Source: an uncultured Actinomycetes bacterium (GTDB lineage Bacteria; Actinomycetota; Actinomycetes; Nanopelagicales; Nanopelagicaceae). Taken from it: DNA of 12,773 bases. Position 1 is the stretch's first letter. Every line of letters begins with the position of its first letter. A program made the position numbers and the translations under genes. Positions 1 to 6,561 of this stretch are shown piece after piece. The stretch spans positions 1 to 12,773 of the forward strand of contig CAIMUD010000184.1 in NCBI GenBank assembly GCA_903844585.1, read 5' to 3'. The notes beneath the pieces are model-generated. The model did not search any database. It saw nothing but the letters and a program-made list of their open reading frames with translations, and was not told the DNA's origin.

Positions 1-836
1 CCTACATGGAAGCTGGTGGAAATCTCCTAGACACCGCCGCCTCATACGGAGACGGCGATAGCGAACGTGTCATAGGCGGATTAATAGGAACGCTTTTCGA
101 ACGCGATGAAATTATTATTTCAACCAAGGCAGGTATTAGCTCTCGAGAAGGTGTTCGCACAGTTGATTGCTCGCGAAGTGCGCTAATCGCCCAACTTGAT
201 AAATCTCTCAGTCGCCTCGGAACTGATCATGTTGATTTATGGCAACTTCAAACATGGGACTCCAACGTTTCCATTGAAGATTCTCTTTCAGCACTTGACT
301 ACGCCTATTCAAGCGGTAAAGCCCGATATGTTGGGCTCGCTAATTTCTCGGGCTGGCAAAGCGCTCGTGCGATTTCCTTACAGCAGAGCAATTCAATCAA
401 AGCCCCAATCGTTGCACTACAAAATGAATATTCATTAGCCAATCGCGCTGCCGAGGAAGAGTTGCTTCCATGTTCATCTTCATTAGGCGTTGGCTTTCTT
501 GCCTGGGCGCCACTTGGCCGTGGAGTGCTTACAGGAAAATATCGAAACGGCATTCCTTCAGATTCAAGGGCTGCTACCCCGCACTTTGCTTCATTTCTTG
601 AACCCTATCTAAATGAAGATACTTCAAGAATTGTTGAAGCCATTGTCACCGCTGCACAAGGACTAGGTTTCTCACCGCTTGAGGTAGCTCTAGCCTGGGT
701 GCGCGATTGCCAAGGTGTATCGGCAACGATTGTTGGCGCAAGAACAGGCGCGCAACTTCGTGGTGTTCTGACAGCAGAGGAAATCTCACTACCCGATGTA
801 GTACGCGAGGTCTTAGACGAAGTTTCAATAAAGTGA
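1..836 (+). CDS. Aldo/keto reductase, 5' end outside window
   Basis: NAD(P)H-dependent oxidoreductase of the aldo/keto reductase (TIM-barrel) superfamily, presumably cytoplasmic. The open frame continues upstream of the window: base 6 is an ATG, but it lies inside the conserved first motif, so it is internal and about 40 N-terminal residues are missing. Numbering from that Met, the motif GGNLLDTAASYGDGDSE gives Asp9 and the catalytic Tyr14, and STKAG gives the catalytic Lys41. The fourth tetrad residue, normally His in a 'QxHxWD' motif, is Gln82 here (LQTWD, codon 249-251). The C-terminal cofactor motif TIVGARTGAQL (241-251) is intact. The physiological substrate cannot be told from sequence. 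The gene ends 3 bases from the convergent M20 gene with no clear terminator between them. The family call is firm; full reductase activity is uncertain because of the missing His. Confidence 0.93.
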   Translation, partial: YMEAGGNLLDTAASYGDGDSERVIGGLIGTLFERDEIIISTKAGISSREGVRTVDCSRSALIAQLDKSLSRLGTDHVDLWQLQTWDSNVSIEDSLSALDYAYSSGKARYVGLANFSGWQSARAISLQQSNSIKAPIVALQNEYSLANRAAEEELLPCSSSLGVGFLAWAPLGRGVLTGKYRNGIPSDSRAATPHFASFLEPYLNEDTSRIVEAIVTAAQGLGFSPLEVALAWVRDCQGVSATIVGARTGAQLRGVLTAEEISLPDVVREVLDEVSIK

Positions 837-839
837 AAA

Positions 840-2150
840 TCACACCATCTCTAAAAAATCAGCTAAAACTTTTACACCAAATTCAATGCCCGCAATAGGC
901 ACTCTTTCATCAACACCATGGAATAGAGCCATGAAATCCAAGTCTGCAGGAAGACGCAGTGGCGAGAAACCAAATCCTTTAATTCCAAGTTCAGAGAGAG
1001 CTTTATTATCAGTGCCTCCGCTCATTGTGTATGGAACTGGGATTCCATCAGGATCATGGCTCTTAATTGCCAGACACATCGCATCAACTAGATCTCCACT
1101 GAAATCAACTTCTAGCGCGATGTCACGTGTGATTGTCTCAATTACGATATCCGGTCCGACTATTTTCGCAATGGTTTCGTTTAATTCATCTTCATACCCC
1201 GGCAGGAACCGACCATCAATGACAGCGCTCGCTTGTCCTGGTATGACATTTGCCTTATACCCAGCGCTTAGCTGAGTTGGATTTGCGGTGTTCTGTAGAG
1301 TTGCGCCAATCATTCGCGCCGCAGGTCCAATTTCACTTAATAGCGGCCTTAAGTCACCTTCATCGTATTTCTTTCCAGTTGCCGCAGCAATCTGTTTGAA
1401 GAGAGCCTTTACAGTCTTTGTATACCTTTGAGGCCATTCGTAATTACCTAATTTAGAGAGAGCATCAGATAGTCGTGTAATTGCATTCTCATCATTTAAC
1501 ATTGACCCATGTCCAGCACGTCCATTAGTTGTCAATTTCATCCAATGAATTCCCTTTTGAGCGCCTTCAATAAAATATAGACGTTTCTCATTTCTAAGAG
1601 TTATTGAGAATCCCCCAACTTCGGAAATCGCCTCCGTACAACCAGCAAAAACTTCAGGATGTTTTGCTGTCATATAGCGTGACCCAAATTGACTACCCGC
1701 TTCTTCGTCTGCAAAAAATGCCAAAACAACATCTCTCTTCGGGGTATAACCAGTCCTCGCCCAGTTACGAACAACAGCCAAAATCATCGCATCCATATTC
1801 TTCATATCAACTGCCCCGCGACCCCAAATTGCGCCGTCTTTTATAACGGCAGCAAATGGATCGACACTCCAGTCATCGGCGTTGGCTGGTACGACATCAA
1901 GATGACCGTGCACTACAAGACCACCCAGCGATGCATCACTTCCTTTTATTCGAGCGATTACATTGCATCTATTCGGTGCAGATTCGTATATTTGGGATGC
2001 AATCCCAACTTCGGCAAGAGAGGCGACAACATATTCTGCGATCGCTTTCTCATCGCCTCTACCCTCACCGTAATTAACACTCGGTATTCGAATTAACTCT
2101 TGACAGATTCGTAGCGCTTCATCAATAACGGCCCCGCGCTGTCTATTCAT
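840..2150 (-). CDS. M20-family metallopeptidase / deacylase
   Basis: Zinc-dependent hydrolase of the M20/ArgE/DapE/acylase family (436 aa, usual family length), which cleaves dipeptides or N-acyl amino acids in the cytoplasm. Metal and catalytic residues are all visible: HGHLDVVP (His83, Asp85), GRGAVDMK (Asp115 bridging), ADEEAG (Glu149 general base, Glu150), SEVGG (Glu177) and LFHGVDE (His411). The lid/dimerisation domain is about residues 200-320, with NGRAGHGS holding His214. There is no signal peptide. ATG at 2150 is the natural start; the Shine-Dalgarno is poor (GAG directly before ATG). A weak -10-like CAGAAT (complement of 2157-2162) lies 6 bases upstream, so a leaderless mRNA is possible. 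The gene is divergent from tRNA-Leu and convergent with the reductase. Exact substrate (dipeptide, succinyl-DAP-like or acyl amino acid) is not determinable. Confidence 0.93.
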   Translation of the reverse strand: MNRQRGAVIDEALRICQELIRIPSVNYGEGRGDEKAIAEYVVASLAEVGIASQIYESAPNRCNVIARIKGSDASLGGLVVHGHLDVVPANADDWSVDPFAAVIKDGAIWGRGAVDMKNMDAMILAVVRNWARTGYTPKRDVVLAFFADEEAGSQFGSRYMTAKHPEVFAGCTEAISEVGGFSITLRNEKRLYFIEGAQKGIHWMKLTTNGRAGHGSMLNDENAITRLSDALSKLGNYEWPQRYTKTVKALFKQIAAATGKKYDEGDLRPLLSEIGPAARMIGATLQNTANPTQLSAGYKANVIPGQASAVIDGRFLPGYEDELNETIAKIVGPDIVIETITRDIALEVDFSGDLVDAMCLAIKSHDPDGIPVPYTMSGGTDNKALSELGIKGFGFSPLRLPADLDFMALFHGVDERVPIAGIEFGVKVLADFLEMV

Positions 2151-2169
2151 CTCTCAATTCTGCCTCGTT

Positions 2170-2199
2170 TTGCTTACATACTCCACACGTTGCTAATAT
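2170..2199 (+). promoter_or_regulatory. Putative promoter of tRNA-Leu (and apt)
   Basis: A -35-like TTGCTT (2170-2175) and a -10-like TAATAT (2194-2199) are separated by 18 bases. A start about 7 bases downstream would leave a 5' leader of some 14-15 bases before the mature tRNA at 2221. It may also drive apt and the genes after it, since no other promoter fits between the tRNA and apt. Called from consensus resemblance only. Confidence 0.45.
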
Positions 2200-2220
2200 C
2201 GGCCGTTGTAGTAGTTACTC

Positions 2221-2304
2221 GTCCGGGTGGCGGAATTGGCAGACGCGCTAGCTTGAGGTGCTAGTTCTCGCAAGGGATTAGGGGTTCAAGTCCCCTTTCG
2301 GACA
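2221..2304 (+). tRNA. tRNA-Leu (anticodon GAG)
   Basis: An 84-base class II tRNA. The acceptor stem is GTCCGGG (2221-2227) paired with TTCGGAC (2297-2303), with two G-T wobbles next to the D arm and discriminator A2304. The anticodon stem CTAGC/GCTAG (2248-2252/2260-2264) encloses TTGAGGT with anticodon GAG at 2255-2257, reading CUC/CUU leucine codons. The long variable arm TCTC-GCAA-GGGA is typical of tRNA-Leu. The T stem (A)GGGG/CCCC(T) carries the TTCAAGT loop. The 3' CCA is not encoded (bases after A2304 are CAT). The 3' end is only 14 bases from the apt start codon. Confidence 0.97.
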
Positions 2305-2318
2305 CATAAGATAATCGA

Positions 2319-2849
2319 GTGCGCAATTTGGATCGAGCTTTGAGTCTCATAAGAACAATTCCCAATTACCCAAAGCCTGGAGTAATTTTTAAAGACATTA
2401 CGCCGCTACTAGCCGATGGTCTAGCTTTTTCGCAAACCGTTGACGCACTTTGCGCATCACTGTCCTCAGAGACGATTATCGCTGGCATAGAAGCCCGTGG
2501 TTTCGTCTTCGCAAGTGCAATGGCTAGTCGCAAAGAACTTGGTTTCGTTCCAATTCGCAAGGCGGGAAAACTACCTTTCAAAACCATTTCACGCACATAC
2601 GGGCTTGAATACGGAGATGATGCCGTTGAGGTGCATATCGATGCTTTCAAGGATCAAAAAAGTGTCTTACTCGTAGATGATGTCTTGGCAACAGGCGGGA
2701 CTATTTGCGCCGCCATTGATCTTATTAAGAGCGCCGGCGCGCAAGTTCAGACTGTTGTAGTTCTACTTGAAATTAGCGCCTTAGGTGGGCGTGCGCGTAT
2801 CGCGAAAGATCATCCCCATGTGTCGATTGTAGCTCTCACAACTTCGTAA
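2319..2849 (+). CDS. apt: Adenine phosphoribosyltransferase
   Basis: Cytoplasmic purine-salvage enzyme converting adenine + PRPP to AMP + PPi. It is 176 aa, the usual Apt length. Visible family motifs are PKPGVIFKDITPLL (18-31), IEARGF (57-62), IRKAGKLP (79-86) and the PRPP-binding LLVDDVLATGGT (117-128). The start is GTG: an in-frame TAA at 2307-2309 rules out anything upstream, and the alternatives are TTG at 2328 or 2340. No good Shine-Dalgarno precedes it, and tRNA-Leu ends 14 bases before, so tRNA processing could create a near-leaderless apt mRNA. The stop is 2 bases from the next ATG, suggesting translational coupling. In many actinobacteria apt lies between secF and relA; that context is absent here. 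Confidence 0.95.
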   Translation: MRNLDRALSLIRTIPNYPKPGVIFKDITPLLADGLAFSQTVDALCASLSSETIIAGIEARGFVFASAMASRKELGFVPIRKAGKLPFKTISRTYGLEYGDDAVEVHIDAFKDQKSVLLVDDVLATGGTICAAIDLIKSAGAQVQTVVVLLEISALGGRARIAKDHPHVSIVALTTS

Positions 2850-2851
2850 AT

Positions 2852-4705
2852 ATGAGTTCATTTAAAATCCCCCAAATACAAGCTCTTCGTGCAATTGCAG
2901 CATGCTTAGTTCTGATCTATCACTCAAAAATCATCTCAGGTGGTTACATCGGTGTAGATATTTTCTATGTTATTTCCGGCTATCTCATAACCGGCCTACT
3001 ACTACGTGAGTTAGAGAAGACTCAAAAGTTAGACTTTGCTAGGTTCTACACGCGGCGAGCCAAGAGGCTTCTTCCATCTTCTCTACTCGTCATATTGAGT
3101 ACTGGCATCGTTGGTTGGCTTGCCCTGCCTTCATCAATGCGACACGCCTTCGGCAAGGATTTGATAGCCGCATCAGCATATGTCTCTAATTTCTTCTTTG
3201 CGCTCTGGCAAAATGATTATCAGAACTTGAATTCGACGCCATCACCTTTCATCCATTATTGGTCACTCGCTGTAGAAGAGCAGTTCTATCTTTTTTGGCC
3301 ACTGCTCATCGTGTGCCTTTACGCACTTGGTAAGCGACGGGCGGTAGTAATGGGCACGTTATTTACAGTGGTAATTTCCTTCATATTTTCTTTAATAGCA
3401 ACAGATTTATATCCGATATGGGCCTTTTATATATTTCCAACGCGCGCCGGGGAACTAGGAATTGGAGCGCTAGTTCTCTTTACACCGAGAAAATGGGAAA
3501 TCAAACCGATATTGGTCTTGATAACTTTTGGGGCGCTATTTACTTCAGCGGCGATATTTGATGAGACCACCGCTTTCCCTGGAACTGCAGCACTGATACC
3601 AGTTATATCAACGGCAATACTTATCCAAGCTCACAACAGCTGGCCACCATTTCTATCTGCTATCTCACGGCTACGCGTTGTGCAGTGGTTGGGAGCAATT
3701 TCCTACCCACTCTATTTGTGGCATTGGCCAGTACTGGTAATTCCCGCAATTGCACTAGGTAGAACTCTCACGGGGACAGAGAAAATCGCATGTCTTCTAG
3801 TCATATTGATACTCAGTGGGCTAACGCATCGATTTGTAGAGGAACCATTACGCAATCAAAAATGGGGGCCTAAGAAAACATTTAAGTTTGTCGGTTTGGG
3901 CACAGCGACTTGCGCTGTCCTTGGGCTCGCAATCTATTTTTCTTTTAACAACTCAATGACTCTTAGTACCGGCAAGACGTACTCACTGGATCAGATACGA
4001 AGTAATCCAATCAATTACTCGGATGGATGTCATGTACACCGAGGAGTGACGAAGTCACCAAAGTGCCAGTACGGTGACCCTTACGGTAAGAAAACAATCG
4101 TTCTTTATGGCGATTCACACGCAGCACAGTGGCTACCTGCCCTTGACATCATTGGTAAGAAAAATCATGTCAAAATCGTTTCTCTCACTAAATCAGCGTG
4201 TTCTTCGACAGAGTTGATTCTCCCCCTCTCTTCTCAGTATTCAGTTTCTGATTGTCAAAAATTCCGCGATAACTCAATAGAGCGAATTAAAAGGCTTGCA
4301 CCCTTCGCAGTTATAACCAGTAATTACCAGCAGTTATCAACCACAGATGGATCATCAGATGCGCTGCAGTGGTGGCTTTCGGGGGAAGCAAAATTACTAT
4401 TGCGTCTATCTGGCGCGACATCGAAGACAATTTATATAACAGATACCCCTAGGCCTACTCTGGATATTCCCAGCTGTCTCTCCAAAGGCAATATCTCACA
4501 ATGTGAAGGTTCAGTAAAAATTGATCCAACAACGGCGCCTGGCTTTATATCTATCAACCCAACTCCCTGGGTCTGTAATGAGTTCTGCCCTGCAATCGTC
4601 GATGATCTAATCACTTACAGAGACCAATCACATATATCAGTTGCCATGAGTGAGCATTTGGCACCAAGATTAGAGAGTGCGTTAAAGACCCACGGCGTTT
4701 TATAG
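2852..4705 (+). CDS. Membrane O-acyltransferase (Acyl_transf_3) with C-terminal SGNH domain
   Basis: A two-part OafA/YrhL-like protein of 617 aa. Residues 1-340 form the multi-pass acyltransferase-3 domain with the signature His24 (LVLIYHSK), GVDIFYVISGYLIT (34-47), RRAKRLLP (68-75), WSLAVEEQFYLFWP (137-150), YLWHWP (288-293) and FVEEPLR (328-334). A further membrane segment at about 347-366 leads to an extracytoplasmic SGNH hydrolase-like domain with block I GDSHA (420-424, Ser422) and the catalytic pair Asp591/His594 in DQSH. Family members transfer acetyl or other acyl groups to cell-wall or surface polysaccharide; the acceptor here is unknown. Eight Cys occur in the outer domain. By eye, 22 of 617 codons are ATA against 2 in each of two neighbouring genes, hinting at transfer or weak expression. 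It starts 2 bases after apt. Confidence 0.93.
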   Translation: MSSFKIPQIQALRAIAACLVLIYHSKIISGGYIGVDIFYVISGYLITGLLLRELEKTQKLDFARFYTRRAKRLLPSSLLVILSTGIVGWLALPSSMRHAFGKDLIAASAYVSNFFFALWQNDYQNLNSTPSPFIHYWSLAVEEQFYLFWPLLIVCLYALGKRRAVVMGTLFTVVISFIFSLIATDLYPIWAFYIFPTRAGELGIGALVLFTPRKWEIKPILVLITFGALFTSAAIFDETTAFPGTAALIPVISTAILIQAHNSWPPFLSAISRLRVVQWLGAISYPLYLWHWPVLVIPAIALGRTLTGTEKIACLLVILILSGLTHRFVEEPLRNQKWGPKKTFKFVGLGTATCAVLGLAIYFSFNNSMTLSTGKTYSLDQIRSNPINYSDGCHVHRGVTKSPKCQYGDPYGKKTIVLYGDSHAAQWLPALDIIGKKNHVKIVSLTKSACSSTELILPLSSQYSVSDCQKFRDNSIERIKRLAPFAVITSNYQQLSTTDGSSDALQWWLSGEAKLLLRLSGATSKTIYITDTPRPTLDIPSCLSKGNISQCEGSVKIDPTTAPGFISINPTPWVCNEFCPAIVDDLITYRDQSHISVAMSEHLAPRLESALKTHGVL

Positions 4706-4717
4706 ACAACTTACTAG

Positions 4718-4724
4718 AAAGAGG
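4718..4724 (+). promoter_or_regulatory. Ribosome binding site of alcohol dehydrogenase
   Basis: AAAGAGG, 5 bases upstream of ATG 4730, is a clear Shine-Dalgarno sequence and supports that start. It contrasts with the SD-less starts of other genes in the window and fits internal translation of a polycistronic message continuing from the acyltransferase gene. Confidence 0.7.
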
Positions 4725-4729
4725 ATGAC

Positions 4730-5770
4730 ATGAAGGTTCGCGGATATGCAGCAATGAAGGCTAAGGCTCTCCTAACATCGTGGGAGTTTGAACGCCGCGA
4801 GCTTGGAAAACACGATGTCGCGCTAGATATAGCTTTCGCTGGTATTTGTCATTCAGATATTCACCAGGCCCGTGAAGAGTGGGGATCTGCAATTTTCCCG
4901 ATGGTTCCTGGACACGAAATCGCAGGCGTCGTAACCGCTACCGGTTCAGATGTTACTAAGTTTAAAGTTGGCGACAAGATTGGTGTCGGAGTGTTCGTTG
5001 ACTCATGCAGAAAATGTGAAGCTTGTAAGAATGGTTTACAGCAATACTGCGCAGAAGGAATGACTGGCACATACAACCAACTTGAACGTGATGGCAAAAC
5101 TCCGGCTATGGGTGGATATTCAAACATTTTCGTCATCAACGAGGATTATGCAGTCTCGATTCCTGACAACCTGCCTCTTGAAGGTGTTGCACCGCTTCTT
5201 TGCGCAGGTGTAACTCTCTATTCTCCACTTAAGAATTGGAAGGCTGGTCCAGGAAAGAAAGTTGGCGTCATGGGACTTGGCGGCCTTGGACATATGGGAG
5301 TCAAATTTGCACATGCACTTGGAGCTGAAGTCACCGTCTTTTCACACACTGAATCTAAGAGGGCTGATGCACTTGCAATGGGTGCTGATCATTTCGTTGT
5401 GACAAAAGATCTGGCAAACCTCACGCCCCTCAAGTCTTCATTTGATCTAATTCTCAACACCGTAAGTGCTGAGTTGGATATCAATCTTTATTTGGATTTG
5501 ATTAAACTCGATGGAACTCTGGTTGTTATCGGATTGCCGGGAAAGCCATATGCCGTTGAAGCTGGTGGATTACTCGCAAAGCGTCGTTCGCTAGCAGGTT
5601 CAATGATTGGTGGAATTCCACAACTACAAGAGATGCTCAATTTCTGTGGCGAAAAAGATATCGTCAGCGATGTTGAGGTCATTAACGCTGACTACATAAA
5701 TACAGCCTACGACCGGACAGTGGCAAGCGACGTTAAATATCGCTTCGTTATTGACGCATCAACTTTTTAA
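4730..5770 (+). CDS. Zinc-dependent alcohol dehydrogenase (cinnamyl-alcohol/YahK-like MDR)
   Basis: Cytoplasmic medium-chain dehydrogenase/reductase interconverting alcohols and aldehydes with NAD(P)(H); 346 aa, normal length. Catalytic zinc ligands are Cys40 (GICHSD), His62-Glu63 (VPGHEIAG) and Cys158 (LLCAGVT). The structural zinc site is complete: Cys93, Cys96, Cys99, Cys107. The Rossmann motif GLGGLGHMG (182-190) is followed by VTVFSHTESKR, whose Ser/Thr and Lys/Arg after strand 2 resemble NADP(H)-preferring members. Overall layout matches the YahK/cinnamyl-alcohol dehydrogenase branch, often a broad aldehyde reductase. It lies 24 bases after the acyltransferase and has its own strong RBS, so it is probably the last gene of that run. 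The physiological aldehyde is unknown. Confidence 0.94.
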   Translation: MKVRGYAAMKAKALLTSWEFERRELGKHDVALDIAFAGICHSDIHQAREEWGSAIFPMVPGHEIAGVVTATGSDVTKFKVGDKIGVGVFVDSCRKCEACKNGLQQYCAEGMTGTYNQLERDGKTPAMGGYSNIFVINEDYAVSIPDNLPLEGVAPLLCAGVTLYSPLKNWKAGPGKKVGVMGLGGLGHMGVKFAHALGAEVTVFSHTESKRADALAMGADHFVVTKDLANLTPLKSSFDLILNTVSAELDINLYLDLIKLDGTLVVIGLPGKPYAVEAGGLLAKRRSLAGSMIGGIPQLQEMLNFCGEKDIVSDVEVINADYINTAYDRTVASDVKYRFVIDASTF

Positions 5771-5791
5771 TTCACTGACTTTAAATATTTG

Positions 5792-6526
5792 CTAAACAAA
5801 TCTGTGAAGGGCTCCGGCAAGGACCGGAGCCAAAATCAGCGCTGGAAGTAAATTCCCAACGGCGATGTCGCGAATCTTGAGAAGCCTCAAGCCGATCGAA
5901 ACGAGCATGAGACCGCCGACTATTGTCATTGCATCTATCTGGTAATCGGCAAGAATTGAGCCAAGACCAAGGCCGATCAATGTCCAAAAACCCTGGTAAA
6001 TCCCAACAGGGATTGCAGACGCTGCGACTCCCCATCCAAGACTTGCAGCAAATGCCATAGCTGCAAAAAAGTCCAAACTCGATTTAAGAAGCAACTGATC
6101 AATTCCGTTGGACATTCCGTCGCTAATTGATCCCAAAATTGCAAGCGGACCAATTGCAAATAGAAGTGATGCAGAAACAAAGCCTTCTATGAAAGTTCCA
6201 CTTTCTTCTGCTCTGAATTTCTTCCGTAGATACTCACCAAATGCATCTAAGCGACTTTCCAGGCCAAGTGCCGAACCGATAATGCCGCCTAACAGGAGCG
6301 CACCAAGAATGACCAATAGTGACCAGCCCTTAGGCAACGCACTTTCATACCTAGAACTCCACATTGGAATAAGCGCAGAGGCTGCACCAAGTATCGTTAT
6401 AAGTCCAAGGACATCGGTGATCAATGAACGCGTGCGTTCTGACATACGACCACCGACAAGGACGCCCATCCCTGCTCCCGCAATGATGGTTACGATATTT
6501 ATCGCCGTACCGAGACCTATAAACAT
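5792..6526 (-). CDS. DUF554 family membrane protein
   Basis: Glycine-rich multi-pass inner-membrane protein of the DUF554 (YdfK-like) family; biochemical function unknown. The N-terminus reads MFIGLGTAINIVTIIAGAG, a typical family start, so ATG 6526 is preferred (244 aa). A GTG five codons upstream at 6541 has AGGGGAG 12 bases before it and remains possible (249 aa). Hydrophobic segments cover most of the chain, including GLITILGAASALIP, LLVILGALLLGGIIG, FVSASLLFAIGPLAILG, AASLGWGVAASAIPVG and the C-terminal LLPALILAPVLAG. It converges on the alcohol dehydrogenase (21-base gap) and is divergent from the YczE-like gene with only about 35 bases between starts, implying overlapping promoters. 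Confidence 0.85.
   Translation of the reverse strand: MFIGLGTAINIVTIIAGAGMGVLVGGRMSERTRSLITDVLGLITILGAASALIPMWSSRYESALPKGWSLLVILGALLLGGIIGSALGLESRLDAFGEYLRKKFRAEESGTFIEGFVSASLLFAIGPLAILGSISDGMSNGIDQLLLKSSLDFFAAMAFAASLGWGVAASAIPVGIYQGFWTLIGLGLGSILADYQIDAMTIVGGLMLVSIGLRLLKIRDIAVGNLLPALILAPVLAGALHRFV
5810..5831. terminator. 8-bp GC-rich stem-loop at convergent ends
   Basis: GGCTCCGG (5810-5817) and CCGGAGCC (5824-5831) pair perfectly around a 6-base loop. The hairpin lies inside the last codons of the DUF554 gene and about 40 bases beyond the alcohol dehydrogenase stop. Neither strand has an immediate T-run (the minus strand becomes T-rich about 8 bases on), so it is at best a U-less or weak terminator or 3'-end stabiliser. 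It could also be a coincidence of the coding sequence. Confidence 0.3.
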
Positions 6527-6545
6527 AGGATAATTAAACACTTCA

Positions 6546-6555
6546 ACGATAAACT
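6546..6555. promoter_or_regulatory. Overlapping divergent -10 boxes (DUF554 / YczE-like)
   Basis: On the plus strand TAAACT (6550-6555) ends 6 bases before ATG 6562, so transcription would begin at the start codon (leaderless). On the minus strand TATCGT (complement of 6546-6551) would start transcription near 6539-6540, giving a leader of about 12 bases for ATG 6526. The two boxes share bases 6550-6551. Both match only the loose TANNNT pattern and no convincing -35 was found. Confidence 0.4.
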
Positions 6556-6561
6556 CCCCTA

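Noticed and set aside
886..1275. 129-residue plus-strand frame opposite the M20 gene
   Set aside because: Shadow frame; the minus strand carries all M20 metal-binding motifs.
6108..6533. 141-residue plus-strand frame opposite DUF554
   Set aside because: Ser/Pro/Arg-rich mirror of the hydrophobic DUF554 sequence with no family resemblance.
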